A stretch of DNA of 64,000 bases, taken from positions 1 through 64,000 of the forward strand of contig JAJZIJ010000009.1 in NCBI GenBank assembly GCA_021810625.1. Reading direction: 5' to 3'. The notes beneath the pieces were generated by a model. It was given only the letters and a program-made list of their open reading frames with translations. It made no database searches and had not been told where the DNA came from. Shown piece by piece: positions 16,058-24,447 of the stretch (position 1 is its first letter; every line of letters starts with the position of its first letter). The DNA is from Acidobacteriota bacterium (GTDB lineage: Bacteria > Acidobacteriota > Terriglobia > Terriglobales > Acidobacteriaceae). The translations under genes were made by a program, and so were the position numbers.

Positions 16058-17479
16058 CTACATAGCTGGCACCTGCATGCCAAGATTGAGCGCGCTGGTC
16101 ACCACCGTCTGCAACATGCTAAAAAACTGTGCCGCCGACTGGTACGCCTGCTCGTAGGTTTGCAGATTGGCGGCCTCTTCATTCAACGAGACGCTCGACA
16201 ACGCGCTCTGCTGGTTCTGGAGTTGCGTTAACGAAGCCTGCTGCGCCGTGTTCAGCGTACTCAAACCCGATACTGTGCTGCCAAGATTGGAGATAAACGA
16301 AGCATAAAAATCCGTCGTCGTCTGGCCAGCGACAATGGGCTGATTCGCCAGATTCGCCATCGCAACCGCATTGGAATTCCCGCCCGGCCCCTGGCCCGTT
16401 CCTGCCGCAGCAATCAGCGCAGGATTGCTAAAGGCCACGGAGATGCCCGCCGCCGATCCCGCCACAGTGCCGGGAATGTTGAAAAGCGCCACACCGGGAT
16501 TGCCATTCTGATCGACGCCTGCGATTTGCACGGCATTGACCTGCGTGGCTACGCTGTTGGCCAATGTGTCAATGGAATTTTGTATGGCCGGAATGTTCTG
16601 GTCGCGGGTCGTCAGCAATCCTGCAAGCTGGCCGCCACCACTGGCCTGCGCTGTGGTGATGTCCCCTGCGCTGCCGGGAGCGGTGTCAAAAACATGCACG
16701 TTTCCACTAACGTTGCCCGTGGTCAACGCAAAGGCCTTGCCCTCTGAGACCAGCAACGCGCCGCTGGTCGTGGTGATGGTCAGTCCATTGTTCTCCGTTT
16801 TGATGGTGCTGATGCCGATGTACTTTGAAAGCTGCTGGAGATCGTACTGCCGCTGATTTTCCAGCGCGCCGGCATCAGCATGTGGGCTGGTCGCGGTGAT
16901 CTGCTGATTCAGTTGGGCAATTGAGGTCAGCAGCGGATTGATCTGGTTCACCGCGCCGATGACCTGCTGATTCAGCGCATTGGTCTGCGCCGAAAGCTGG
17001 GCGGCAGAACTGTTGAATTGCTCCGCCAGCGTGTTGGCCGCGCTCAGCACGCCCTGGCGCAGCGCCGTACTGGCAGGGCTGGTCTCCAACTGGCTTACGG
17101 AGTTGAAAAAGCTTGTGACCAGATCGCCCAGACTTCCCGGCGATGTGCCGGAGGTGCTGGTCGTCACCTGATTGAAGATGTCCTGCACCTGCTGCATGGA
17201 TGTCCACTGCGACTGCGTGGCCTGCTGGCTCTGCATCTGCTGATCGACGTTTGTATTTAGAATCAGGCTGCGCTGCGATTGCGCCGCGACCATCTGCGTG
17301 CCCTGCCCATAGCTGATGCCGTTGAGCGTAATCGGGTCATTGGCCTGGAAGACAGCGATCTGCCGGGTGTAGCCCGGCGTCTGAGCATTGGCGGTATTGT
17401 TGGCGGTGACGTTCAAAGCGGCCTGATCCGCGTTCAGCGCCCCGGTCATAATCTGCAACGCGGAATTGATTGTGGCCAT
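16058..17479 (-). CDS. flgK: Flagellar hook-associated protein FlgK
   Basis: 473 aa. The N-terminal rod-family motif is NVTANNTANAQTPGYTRQ (residues about 24-41), followed by the FlgK-type coiled coil (TLAEQFNSSAAQLSAQTN). The C-terminus has the closing helix LNEEAANLQTYEQAYQSAAQFF. It forms the first hook-filament junction ring outside the cell. It sits between the FlgN-like chaperone gene and flgL, as in many bacteria. Confidence 0.95.
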   Translation of the reverse strand: MATINSALQIMTGALNADQAALNVTANNTANAQTPGYTRQIAVFQANDPITLNGISYGQGTQMVAAQSQRSLILNTNVDQQMQSQQATQSQWTSMQQVQDIFNQVTTSTSGTSPGSLGDLVTSFFNSVSQLETSPASTALRQGVLSAANTLAEQFNSSAAQLSAQTNALNQQVIGAVNQINPLLTSIAQLNQQITATSPHADAGALENQRQYDLQQLSKYIGISTIKTENNGLTITTTSGALLVSEGKAFALTTGNVSGNVHVFDTAPGSAGDITTAQASGGGQLAGLLTTRDQNIPAIQNSIDTLANSVATQVNAVQIAGVDQNGNPGVALFNIPGTVAGSAAGISVAFSNPALIAAAGTGQGPGGNSNAVAMANLANQPIVAGQTTTDFYASFISNLGSTVSGLSTLNTAQQASLTQLQNQQSALSSVSLNEEAANLQTYEQAYQSAAQFFSMLQTVVTSALNLGMQVPAM

Positions 17480-17510
17480 GACCGTCTTCCTCGCAAAACT
17501 TCCTGCCGCG

Positions 17511-17560
17511 CATCGTTCCGTACATCTATATCGTTCCGCGCATCGTTATCGTTCCGCGTA
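17511..17560 (-). repeat. Short repeats at the 3' end of flgN
   Basis: ATCGTTCCG occurs three times (from 17512, 17530 and 17549), giving the repetitive IIRGTITMRGTI C-terminus of the FlgN-like protein and continuing past its stop. Confidence 0.7.
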
Positions 17561-17840
17561 TGATTTCCGAATCCGCCTGCCGCCACGCTGCCGGATATAC
17601 GGCAGCCCCGGTCGCATCCTCGGCAAAACCGCAGAGCGAGGTGCTTCGCAGCAGACGCAGATTCCGTTCCGTCTCCCGAAGCAATGCGCCCAGTACGCGC
17701 TGCGCTGGAATCGCCTCCTGCGCGGCCTCCCGCGAAGGTGGATGCATCGGGAAGGTCGCCAGTTCACCCAGCAAGGCATCCAGCCGCGCCGCATCCAGCG
17801 CCGTCAACGCTTCGATGGCCTCTTCCACCAACCGCTTCAT
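17526..17840 (-). CDS. FlgN-like export chaperone (putative)
   Basis: 104 aa from ATG 17840 (an in-frame TTG lies at 17858). It is all-helical in appearance: KRLVEEAIEALTALDAARLDALLGELATF, then AQEAIPAQRVLGALLRETERNLRLLRS. The identification as FlgN, the cytoplasmic chaperone of FlgK and FlgL, rests mainly on size, helical pattern and its position between flgM and flgK; sequence conservation in this family is low. The C-terminal residues IIRGTITMRGTI come from short DNA repeats and are probably recent. Confidence 0.6.
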   Translation of the reverse strand: MKRLVEEAIEALTALDAARLDALLGELATFPMHPPSREAAQEAIPAQRVLGALLRETERNLRLLRSTSLCGFAEDATGAAVYPAAWRQADSEIIRGTITMRGTI

Positions 17841-17880
17841 CTTCCGCCCCCGACGCAATTGCGCCTTTATTCTTTATCCG

Positions 17881-18237
17881 CTACCCGCCCTGCAACATCA
17901 TGCTCTGCATAATGCTGTTCGCAACCTCCGAGGCTGGCACGTTATACGTCCCGGCCTGGATGGCGGATTGAATGCTGTTCACCAAAGACATGCGCACATC
18001 CGAGTTAGTGGAACCGGCTGCACTGGCCGATCCCGACAGCGTCGCATTCTGCGCCGCTGCCAGGCCGCTGGCGCTCAGATCGGCCTGATCGGTCTTCATC
18101 AGCGCCGAAGAGGTTGCCTGCGTTGCCAGTTCGCTTGCGCCCGGCTGCGGATTTCCCACCGGAGTGGCCTGTCCCGGCTGGTTGCTCGGCGCAGGCTGCG
18201 TAAGACCTGGAAAATTAAAGAGACCCGAAAGATTCAT
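17881..18237 (-). CDS. flgM: Anti-sigma-28 factor FlgM
   Basis: 118 aa from ATG 18237 with GGAGGA upstream. The N-terminal half is disordered and Ala/Pro/Gln/Ser-rich. The C-terminal 35 residues carry the FlgM signature (VRMSLVNSIQSAIQAGTYNV, then PASEVANSIMQSM), the part that binds sigma-28. FlgM holds FliA inactive until the hook is complete and is then secreted. It is the first gene behind a strong sigma-28 promoter (18262-18288), so FliA controls its own inhibitor. FliA is encoded at 28694-29824. Confidence 0.88.
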   Translation of the reverse strand: MNLSGLFNFPGLTQPAPSNQPGQATPVGNPQPGASELATQATSSALMKTDQADLSASGLAAAQNATLSGSASAAGSTNSDVRMSLVNSIQSAIQAGTYNVPASEVANSIMQSMMLQGG

Positions 18238-18261
18238 ACACCGTTCCTCCACATATCTATC

Positions 18262-18288
18262 CCATCGGCGCACTGCATAAAAACTTTA
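18262..18288 (-). promoter_or_regulatory. Sigma-28 (FliA) promoter of flgM-flgN-flgK-flgL
   Basis: On the minus strand: TAAAGTTT (-35; 18281-18288), an 11-bp spacer, and GCCGATGG (-10; 18262-18269). This matches the TAAAGTTT-N11-GCCGATAA consensus of FliA promoters except for the last two bases. The predicted start lies about 15-20 nt upstream of the flgM ATG, leaving room for the GGAGGA site. Confidence 0.85.
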
Positions 18289-18329
18289 GTACCCTTTTCG
18301 GGAAAATTTGGATTGACAATTCCACTCCC

Positions 18330-18815
18330 TCAGCGTATCGGCTGCACCCAGGGAAGCATCTTCGGATTGCCTTTACCCTGTACCTTTCCCTGCGCGTTGC
18401 CCTGCCCCTTCATCTGCGGATGCCCTGGCTCCGTGTCTCCAGCGTGGTCGCTGGTTCCGCTTGAAGCATTGCGTTTCGCCTCGTTGGCCGCTTCCAGCGG
18501 AGCCATCTGGGCAAGAATATGCTTCGCAATTCCCAGACCTCCGGCGCTGGCCAGCGCATTCGCCAATGCCTCGGTGCCAAGACTGTCCACTGTGCCCAGG
18601 CTTCCGCTTATTTCCCCATCTCCACTACCGCTTCCCCCCAGACCATCACTACCGGAAAAGAGGGGGTCTTCCTTGAGCGGCTTCAGGAGTTCCTCTAAAA
18701 AATTCGCCTCAAATTCCTGCGCCGCCTTACGCAATCGTGGACTGGCAACCGCCGTAGCCTGCTCCTGCATCTGACTCGCTGCGGATGGATGATTCCAACT
18801 CACTAGATGTGCCAT
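18330..18815 (-). CDS. flgJ: FlgJ rod-binding protein, no muramidase domain
   Basis: 161 aa. The rod-binding signature (RKAAQEFEANFLEELLKPL) lies at residues about 29-47, followed by a Gly/Ser-rich loop and a second helix (GTEALANALASAGGLGIAKHI). FlgJ caps the growing rod in the periplasm. The peptidoglycan hydrolase domain found at the C-terminus of enterobacterial FlgJ is absent; instead there is a Gly/Lys/Gln-rich tail. Single-domain FlgJ is common outside gammaproteobacteria, with a separate lytic enzyme. It is the last gene of the flgF-G-A-H-I-J set. Confidence 0.88.
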   Translation of the reverse strand: MAHLVSWNHPSAASQMQEQATAVASPRLRKAAQEFEANFLEELLKPLKEDPLFSGSDGLGGSGSGDGEISGSLGTVDSLGTEALANALASAGGLGIAKHILAQMAPLEAANEAKRNASSGTSDHAGDTEPGHPQMKGQGNAQGKVQGKGNPKMLPWVQPIR

Positions 18816-18868
18816 CGCTGCTCTACGCTCCCTCGCTTTGTTCTTCGTGCATGGATCCCCATCTGTAC

Positions 18869-20194
18869 CTAAATCACAACCAAATCGGCTTCCAGCGCCC
18901 CGGCCTGCTTCATGGCTTGCAGGATGGAAATTACATCGGTCGCCGTGGCCCCAATGTTTTGCAGATTCCGCACCAGATCATCCACCGTCGCGCCTTCCTT
19001 CAGTTGGATGCGATTGACTGGCTGATTTGTGGCCTGCACCTGCGACTGTGGCACCACCTCCGTGGTTCCAGCGCCAAAGGCATTGGGCTGCGAGACCTGA
19101 AACTCTGTAACAACATCAATGGCCAGCCCACCGTGCAAAATCGAGACCGGGAGCAACCGCACATTGCCCCCAATCACCACGGTTCCGGTGCGCTCATTCA
19201 CCACCACTCTAGCCAGCGGATAGACATGCACGGGCAACGATTGCACCCGCGCCAGCAGCCGGGGAACATCCTCTCCGGGCGCGACATCCAGATGCACCTG
19301 GCGGCTGTCGATAGCGCGCGCCGCATTCCGGCCCAGCGCCGTATTGATAGTGTCGGCCATGCCAATGGCTGTCTCAAAGTCGGCCTCATGGAGTTCAATG
19401 GTCAGCGCGCGCATCCCCACCAGCGTCATCGGAACCGGGCGCTCCACAATCGCGCCATTGGGAATGCGCGCGGCATCGGGGAAGTTCAACTGCTTGGTAT
19501 TTCCATTGGCAGAAACGGAATATCCGCCCACCACAAGCGGGCCTTGCGACTCGGCATATATCTGACCATCCGGGCCATAGAGCGGGGTCAGCAACAAAAC
19601 CCCGCCGGTCAGGCTGCGCGCATCGCCGGTGGAGCCAACCGTTACATCAATCTTCGCTCCCGGCTGGGCAAAGGGAGGCAGTGTTGCCTCGACAAAAACC
19701 GCAGCCATATTTTTCACCATGATCGTGGTCAGAGGATAGGGCACCACAATGCCCAACCGCTGCAAGGTTGAAAGCAGCGTTTGGAGCGGGAAATATGTCA
19801 TCTGGCTGTCGCCGGTGTTCTGCAAACCCACCACAATGCCGTAGCCGATGAGTTGGTTGTCGCGAATCCCGGCAATGGAGGTGACATCTTTAATCAACGC
19901 CTCGCGCGCAACCGGAGACGCGGCCACTGGCGTCGCCGTAGCAGCAGGCGCAGTCGCGGCAGGTGGAGTCGCAACCGCAGGCGCAGTTTTCTTGGCTGCC
20001 GCAGCCTTCTTAACGGCCACAGGTTTTTTGGTGGTCGCAGCAGGCGCAGCCGCGGCAGGCGCAGCCACGGCTGCGGCCTCTGCCTGCATCGGAAGCAGGA
20101 TCAAAAGCGAGCAGAGTATTGACAGCGCCAGAGCTAGCAGCACACTCTGCCCTGCCATTGCCACATCCAGGATTGCCCCTTGCCGCTGCCGCAT
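18869..20194 (-). CDS. flgI: Flagellar P-ring protein FlgI
   Basis: 441 aa from ATG 20194 (GGAG 6 nt upstream; the frame opens at a GTG 12 nt earlier). The signal peptide is followed by an unusual Ala/Pro/Thr/Lys-rich segment of about 60 residues (AAAPAATTKKPVAVKKAAAA and onward). The conserved FlgI core follows: IKDVTSIAGIRDNQLIGYGI, GLQNTGDS, IMVKNMAAVFVEA, DVTVGSTGDARSL. FlgI forms the periplasmic ring around the rod. The linker may bind peptidoglycan or span a thicker periplasm. It sits 36 nt downstream of flgH. Confidence 0.95.
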   Translation of the reverse strand: MRQRQGAILDVAMAGQSVLLALALSILCSLLILLPMQAEAAAVAAPAAAAPAATTKKPVAVKKAAAAKKTAPAVATPPAATAPAATATPVAASPVAREALIKDVTSIAGIRDNQLIGYGIVVGLQNTGDSQMTYFPLQTLLSTLQRLGIVVPYPLTTIMVKNMAAVFVEATLPPFAQPGAKIDVTVGSTGDARSLTGGVLLLTPLYGPDGQIYAESQGPLVVGGYSVSANGNTKQLNFPDAARIPNGAIVERPVPMTLVGMRALTIELHEADFETAIGMADTINTALGRNAARAIDSRQVHLDVAPGEDVPRLLARVQSLPVHVYPLARVVVNERTGTVVIGGNVRLLPVSILHGGLAIDVVTEFQVSQPNAFGAGTTEVVPQSQVQATNQPVNRIQLKEGATVDDLVRNLQNIGATATDVISILQAMKQAGALEADLVVI

Positions 20195-20230
20195 CTTCAA
20201 CTCCACTGCATACCCGTTCTGGAAAATCTT

Positions 20231-20998
20231 CTAAAACACCAAAATCTTCTGCACCGTGCGCACCAGCCAGTTGGGGCGATAGGTGTAGTCATTCACAATG
20301 CCCTTGCCAATCACCTGAATCTCCAGACCGGAGATGGCCGTCGAAAGAATCTGGTTGGAAGGACTCACATCCTCTGGCCGCACCAGACCGCGCAACAGAA
20401 TCGTCTCGGTCTGCTGGTTGAACTCCAGTTGCCGCGCTGCGGAGATGACCAGCATCCCATTGGGCAGCACATCGGCGATCTCGCCGCCAATGGTTGCGTC
20501 CAAACTGTTGCTGGTTACGCTTTGTCCCTGCGCGTTCAAGCTGGAGCCAGCATTCGCATTCAACATGTTGGCCGCCGCGCTCCCCGCAGACATCTTGGAC
20601 AGCAGCGCCGTTAACTGCGCGTTGGCCGAGGAGGCCCGCTGGTTCTTCACCGTCCCCTGCGTCGAGGCATTCAAGCTCTCCGAGACCACAATCGAAATCA
20701 GATCGTGCGGATACATCGCTTTTACATCCGCAGAGAACACGGTCAGTCTTCCGGTACTCGACCAGATGGAACCCTGGGTGCTGGCCGAGGGATACATCTG
20801 GCGTACCCGCGCAATGTACTCCGCCATGTCCGTGCTGGCGGGATTGGCCCTGATCTCGGTCGAAGGGGGCTTCTTCGGCTGCTTGACCTTCTTTTTGTTT
20901 TTGGCAGCCACCACTCCGGGGGCAGCACAACAGAAGAGCAGCAGGTAGCATCCACAGATCGCAGCCCCGCGCCGCTGCGTTTTCGTAAGATTTTTCAT
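20231..20998 (-). CDS. flgH: Flagellar L-ring protein FlgH
   Basis: 255 aa. The N-terminal signal ends in a cysteine-containing stretch (YLLLFCCAAPG) that could be a lipobox, as FlgH is normally a lipoprotein. A Lys-rich segment (KNKKKVKQPKK) follows, then conserved motifs GSIWSSTGRLTVFSADVKA, DLISIVVSES, IADVLPNGMLVISAARQLEF and LRGLVRPEDVSPSNQI. It forms the outer-membrane bushing. Its ATG overlaps the flgA stop (ATGA), indicating translational coupling. Confidence 0.94.
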   Translation of the reverse strand: MKNLTKTQRRGAAICGCYLLLFCCAAPGVVAAKNKKKVKQPKKPPSTEIRANPASTDMAEYIARVRQMYPSASTQGSIWSSTGRLTVFSADVKAMYPHDLISIVVSESLNASTQGTVKNQRASSANAQLTALLSKMSAGSAAANMLNANAGSSLNAQGQSVTSNSLDATIGGEIADVLPNGMLVISAARQLEFNQQTETILLRGLVRPEDVSPSNQILSTAISGLEIQVIGKGIVNDYTYRPNWLVRTVQKILVF

Positions 20999-21720
20999 GG
21001 CATCAACTCCACGGAGCCAGGCCCGCGCACCACTCCGCTCATCGTCGCGTTCAGGCTGGCCCCCCGCCCATCCCGGCGCAGGCGAATCACCTGTCCGGCA
21101 TGGCCGTATTCCAGCGCCACAGCTTCAATTTCCATCCGCAGTTGCGGCTCCTGATTCCAAAGCACCACACGATCCCCGGCGCGCACCAACACCGGAGCAG
21201 AGGCAGGCGCGGAGATTTTCGTGAACCTCCCAGTGTTTCCGCCAACCGTCGAGGCGGGAGCCGAGACAGGAGACGCATCCAGACGCACCAACACAGGAAC
21301 ATATCGCGGCACTTCGGGCATCCCCGCCAGCATGGACGCTGCTCCAACAGCAGCGAAACGCGCCGCCTGCTGGTGCAAAAATCTGGAATCTTCCCCGGAG
21401 AGCGCCACGGCAATCGGAGGGCGTTCCGGGTGCGCACAGTTGACGACCAGCGCCCATTGCGCGCCCAATACTGGATCGGAGATTACCCGCTGCACGGCAT
21501 AGCCATCCTGTCGCGTGGCATCGGCTGCCGGACGCGCCTCCGCCGACGAACGTACCCACTCCCGCGCTGCAATTTCTGGCGTCGCCGCCGCGCAAGCGAG
21601 CGCCCACGCGCTGCCAGCGCCTCCCAGGCAGAGAGCCGACAGCCAACAGAGCGCCATCCACCAATAGAGAGCTATCCGCCCTCCTCTGCCCCACACTCGA
21701 AGATCGAAAGGTTTTCTCAT
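20995..21720 (-). CDS. flgA: P-ring assembly chaperone FlgA
   Basis: 241 aa from ATG 21720 (AGGA upstream); the frame extends to 21837 but that part is repeat DNA. A basic N-terminus and a membrane-like signal (ALYWWMALCWLSALCLGGAG) direct export. The C-terminal half is a SAF/ChapFlgA domain (APVLVRAGDRVVLWNQEPQL, then GHAGQVIRLRR and GVVRGPGSVEL). FlgA helps FlgI fold and polymerise in the periplasm. The middle (residues about 60-140) is divergent. Confidence 0.85.
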   Translation of the reverse strand: MRKPFDLRVWGRGGRIALYWWMALCWLSALCLGGAGSAWALACAAATPEIAAREWVRSSAEARPAADATRQDGYAVQRVISDPVLGAQWALVVNCAHPERPPIAVALSGEDSRFLHQQAARFAAVGAASMLAGMPEVPRYVPVLVRLDASPVSAPASTVGGNTGRFTKISAPASAPVLVRAGDRVVLWNQEPQLRMEIEAVALEYGHAGQVIRLRRDGRGASLNATMSGVVRGPGSVELMP

Positions 21721-21736
21721 ACCATCCTGCAATTTC

Positions 21737-21829
21737 CAACGTTCCAACACCCCAACGTTCCAACACTTCAACACTCCGGCGCGACGAGCGCGGCTATCGC
21801 GGCTATCGCGACTAGCGCGACTATCGAAC
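21737..21829. repeat. Two short-repeat tracts between flgG and flgA
   Basis: 21737-21774 repeats a CCAACGTTCCAACAC-like unit. 21779-21829 repeats a 9-bp unit (CGGCTATCG, CGGCTATCG, CGACTAGCG, CGACTATCG) that runs into the flgG TAG stop. The tracts occupy nearly all of the 100-bp gap. Confidence 0.8.
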
Positions 21830-22609
21830 CAGTCCATTCACCTGCTGGTACATGAGGTCGGCAGCCGTGGCGACTTTGGAGTTACTCTCATAGGCCCGCT
21901 GCGCCAGAATCATCTGCACAAACTCCTCGACAATATCCACATTGGAGTTCTCGACATATCCCTGTTGCAGCGTGCCTGCTCCCGTGGTGTCGCCGGGATT
22001 GCCCAGCGCGGGCTGCCCCGACGAATAGGTGGCTTGAAACAGATTGTTGCCCACGCTGTTCAATCCGCCGGGATTGGTAAAGATAGCCAACTGAATCTGG
22101 CCAAGCTGCGCCGGATTGGTCTGTCCAGGCAACGTCGCATTCACCACGCCGTACTGCGTGACCGTGACGGAGGTGGCGTTGGAGGGAATCGTAATCGTCG
22201 GAATCAGCAGGTTGCCATTCACATCAACGATCTGCCCCTGATTGTTCAACTGAAAGTTGCCCGCCCGCGTGTAGGCGATTATGCCCGTCGGGGTCTGCAC
22301 CTGGAAGAATCCCGTTCCCTGAATCGCCAGATCGAGAGGGTTGTTGGTTTGGTTGAACGATCCCTGCGTCTGGATGATCTCGGTTGTCGAGGGCTGCGTT
22401 CCCAGGCCGACCTGCAATCCTGCCGAGACCGTTTGCGCGCTCTCTGCCGCCCCCGGCGTGACCAGGTTTTGATAGATCATGTCCTGAAACTGCAACTGGC
22501 GGCTGCGAAAGCCCGCCGTGCCGGAGTTGGCCAGATTGTTGGCAATCGTATCCAGATTAAGCTGCTGCGCGCTCATGCCACTGGCGGCGGTATACAAGGC
22601 TCGGATCAT
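21821..22609 (-). CDS. flgG: Flagellar distal rod protein FlgG
   Basis: 262 aa, the normal FlgG length. N-terminus MIRALYTAASGMSAQQLNLD followed by IANNLANSGTAGF; the body has PLDLAIQGTGFFQV and YTRAGNF; the C-terminus has QQGYVENSNVDIVEEFVQMI and QRAYESNSK. It is the distal rod subunit running from the P ring to the hook. It lies 105 nt downstream of flgF. Confidence 0.96.
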   Translation of the reverse strand: MIRALYTAASGMSAQQLNLDTIANNLANSGTAGFRSRQLQFQDMIYQNLVTPGAAESAQTVSAGLQVGLGTQPSTTEIIQTQGSFNQTNNPLDLAIQGTGFFQVQTPTGIIAYTRAGNFQLNNQGQIVDVNGNLLIPTITIPSNATSVTVTQYGVVNATLPGQTNPAQLGQIQLAIFTNPGGLNSVGNNLFQATYSSGQPALGNPGDTTGAGTLQQGYVENSNVDIVEEFVQMILAQRAYESNSKVATAADLMYQQVNGLVR

Positions 22610-22673
22610 CGCTGCATCTCCTTATTTCTTACCCATACTGCTTATGCGTTCCCCTACTACGATTGCCCTGCCG

Positions 22674-22733
22674 CCACTACGCGCGCGGCAAATCTTCTTT
22701 CCCTGGCCGCGCCGCTACGCGCGCGGCAAATCC
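22674..22733 (-). repeat. Duplicated 3' end of flgF
   Basis: The 21-bp stretch 22713-22733, which contains the flgF TAG stop and last codons, recurs with one mismatch at 22674-22694 (39-bp period) in the gap before flgG. Confidence 0.85.
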
Positions 22734-23461
22734 TGGCTGGCCTGCAAATCCAGCGTGTTGCCAAAGACCGAGAGCGCCTTCTGCATCATCTCCGCCTGCC
22801 GCTGCACCAGAATCAACTGTAGGGTGCCGCGCACAATATCCTGATTCGAGCTTTCCAGCATTCCCTGATGGAGCGAGGCCGTCGGGCTGGGTCGGGCCGT
22901 GCCAACCGGAGCCGTATACTGGCTGATTCCATCCGGGATGAGCGGCGTGCCTGCGGGAAAATCAACAATGCTGATCTGGCCGACCACCGCGCCCCCCACC
23001 GAGACGCTGCCATCGGAGGCAATCGTCACCTGCCCGATGGGCAGCGCAATTTTCTTATAGGGCTTCTTGCTCGTGTCCAGAACCGGCTCGCCCTTGCCAT
23101 TCACCAGAATGCCTTTGGCGGAGCGCAGAAACGACCCATCGCGGGTGTAGACAATGGTGCCATCGGCACGCTGCACCTGAAAGAATCCAGCGCCTTCAAT
23201 AGCAACATCCAGCGGATTGCCCGTGTTGTTCAGTTGCCCCTGGCCCAGATCGACATTGTTGCCGCCCAGCACGCCAAAATTGTTGACCGCCGTATTCAAC
23301 TGCGAGTTCAGCGCATTGGGACCAGTCACCGTATCGCGAAAGAAGTCCTTCTCGGCGCGAAATCCATTGGTGTTGGTATTGGCCAGATTGTTGGCCGCCG
23401 AATCCAGCGCCTGCATCCGCGCCATTAACCCAGTAAAAGCTGCATAATATCCACTGTCCAT
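22715..23461 (-). CDS. flgF: Flagellar proximal rod protein FlgF
   Basis: 248 aa FlgG-like rod protein. The N-terminus DSGYYAAFTGLMARMQALD followed by NNLANTNTNGFRAEKDFF is FlgF-type, and the core has NPLDVAIEGAGFFQV and YTRDGSFLR. The C-terminus QGMLESSNQDIVRGTLQLI is followed by a helix with QRQAEMMQKAL. It is the first gene of the flgF-G-A-H-I-J unit, preceded by GGAGGG and a possible sigma-54 promoter at 23491-23506. Confidence 0.9.
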   Translation of the reverse strand: MDSGYYAAFTGLMARMQALDSAANNLANTNTNGFRAEKDFFRDTVTGPNALNSQLNTAVNNFGVLGGNNVDLGQGQLNNTGNPLDVAIEGAGFFQVQRADGTIVYTRDGSFLRSAKGILVNGKGEPVLDTSKKPYKKIALPIGQVTIASDGSVSVGGAVVGQISIVDFPAGTPLIPDGISQYTAPVGTARPSPTASLHQGMLESSNQDIVRGTLQLILVQRQAEMMQKALSVFGNTLDLQASQDLPRA

Positions 23462-23490
23462 GAGAACGACCCTCCAACGCAGGAGGTAGG

Positions 23491-23506
23491 TGCAGCAGAA
23501 GGGCCG
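23491..23506 (-). promoter_or_regulatory. Possible sigma-54 promoter of flgF
   Basis: Minus-strand CGGCCCTTCTGCTGCA has GG and GC exactly 12 bp apart (-24/-12) in the frame of the TGGCACG-N4-TTGCW consensus, with GGC and TGCA conserved. It lies about 30 nt upstream of the flgF ATG in a 162-bp gap. The match is partial. Confidence 0.4.
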
Positions 23507-23623
23507 GAATCGTAGAGGGGGGATTAGAAAAAACTCACGCGGACGGAGATGCGGAAAAGTACAAACAATGGAAGCACTTGGCGTGTGGGAAATTCGCGCG
23601 CATCCCTCCAGCCGCGACGTGTG

Positions 23624-24352
23624 TCACAGAATGTCATCCGCCGCTGCGCAGCGAATGGCCAGCAGCATCCGGTGACCACAGAAGTGATAGGTACGCTCCA
23701 CCAGCAGACGATCTCCGACCGGATGCAACTCATAATCAGAGCCGGAGACAATGGTCGGAACCGAGAGCGCGCATCCAGAGTCCAACCCCAGCATCCAGTT
23801 CTTCCAGCCCCCGGCAATCATGTTGCATATCTCGCCAAAAGCATCCAGCAACGTGCCATCCAGTCGATACGGGCCACGATGCGGCCACTCGCAGACGCCA
23901 GAACTGTTCTCCTCCAAATCGCGCGTATGCGGATCACGCATTGTCGGATGCCGCTGCGACAGCGGAGGCGACAACAGGTGCCAGGCCATGACGGCAACCG
24001 CCTCTGGTTCCGCGCTCATGGTGCAGGAACCGGAGAGCTTTCCGGCAAAACCGAGAATCGCGCTGACGGTCTCCTGCCAACCCATCGGCTGCGCCGGAGA
24101 TGGGCACGCCTCAGAGGAATCCTTGGGTGCGCCCATGAGAATCTCCACATCTGCGATCAAGGGCGGAACCAAGGGGGAAATCGCAGATGAAACCACGAGC
24201 GCGCCCTCTGGAAACTCCACATCCGGGATGCCCAGCATACGCTCGAAGACCTCCTGAACAGCCGCATCCAGCGCCTGCGCCGGATTTGCAGCCAAAAGAG
24301 GCGCGGCAACAACCCTATGCATGGCGCGCGCAATTGCCGGATCCAGAGCCAT
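23624..24352 (-). CDS. CheX-like chemotaxis phosphatase (divergent)
   Basis: 242 aa. The C-terminal half has a CheC/CheX-type phosphatase helix with the E-x3-N pattern (DAFGEICNMIAGGWK near residue 165), followed by the characteristic ALSVPTIVSGSDYEL strand. The N-terminal half (about residues 40-115) resembles a first domain half (QETVSAILGFAGKLSGS) but lacks an obvious second E-x3-N. CheX-type enzymes dephosphorylate CheY-P; a cheY-like gene lies directly upstream (96 nt). ATG 24352 is used; a TTG 6 nt earlier is also possible. Confidence 0.72.
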   Translation of the reverse strand: MALDPAIARAMHRVVAAPLLAANPAQALDAAVQEVFERMLGIPDVEFPEGALVVSSAISPLVPPLIADVEILMGAPKDSSEACPSPAQPMGWQETVSAILGFAGKLSGSCTMSAEPEAVAVMAWHLLSPPLSQRHPTMRDPHTRDLEENSSGVCEWPHRGPYRLDGTLLDAFGEICNMIAGGWKNWMLGLDSGCALSVPTIVSGSDYELHPVGDRLLVERTYHFCGHRMLLAIRCAAADDIL

Positions 24353-24447
24353 TGACAAGTATTTGCCTCTCTTCCCAAGTGCAGACTGGCAGAAGGCGCG
24401 ATCTCGAAACTTCGCTCCTCCTGTTTTCTTTCAAGATTCCAGAATTT

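Noticed and set aside
17560-18774. 404-aa plus-strand ORF over flgN-flgM-flgJ
   Set aside because: Antisense to flagellar genes; Ser/Pro/Arg/Cys-rich without family features.
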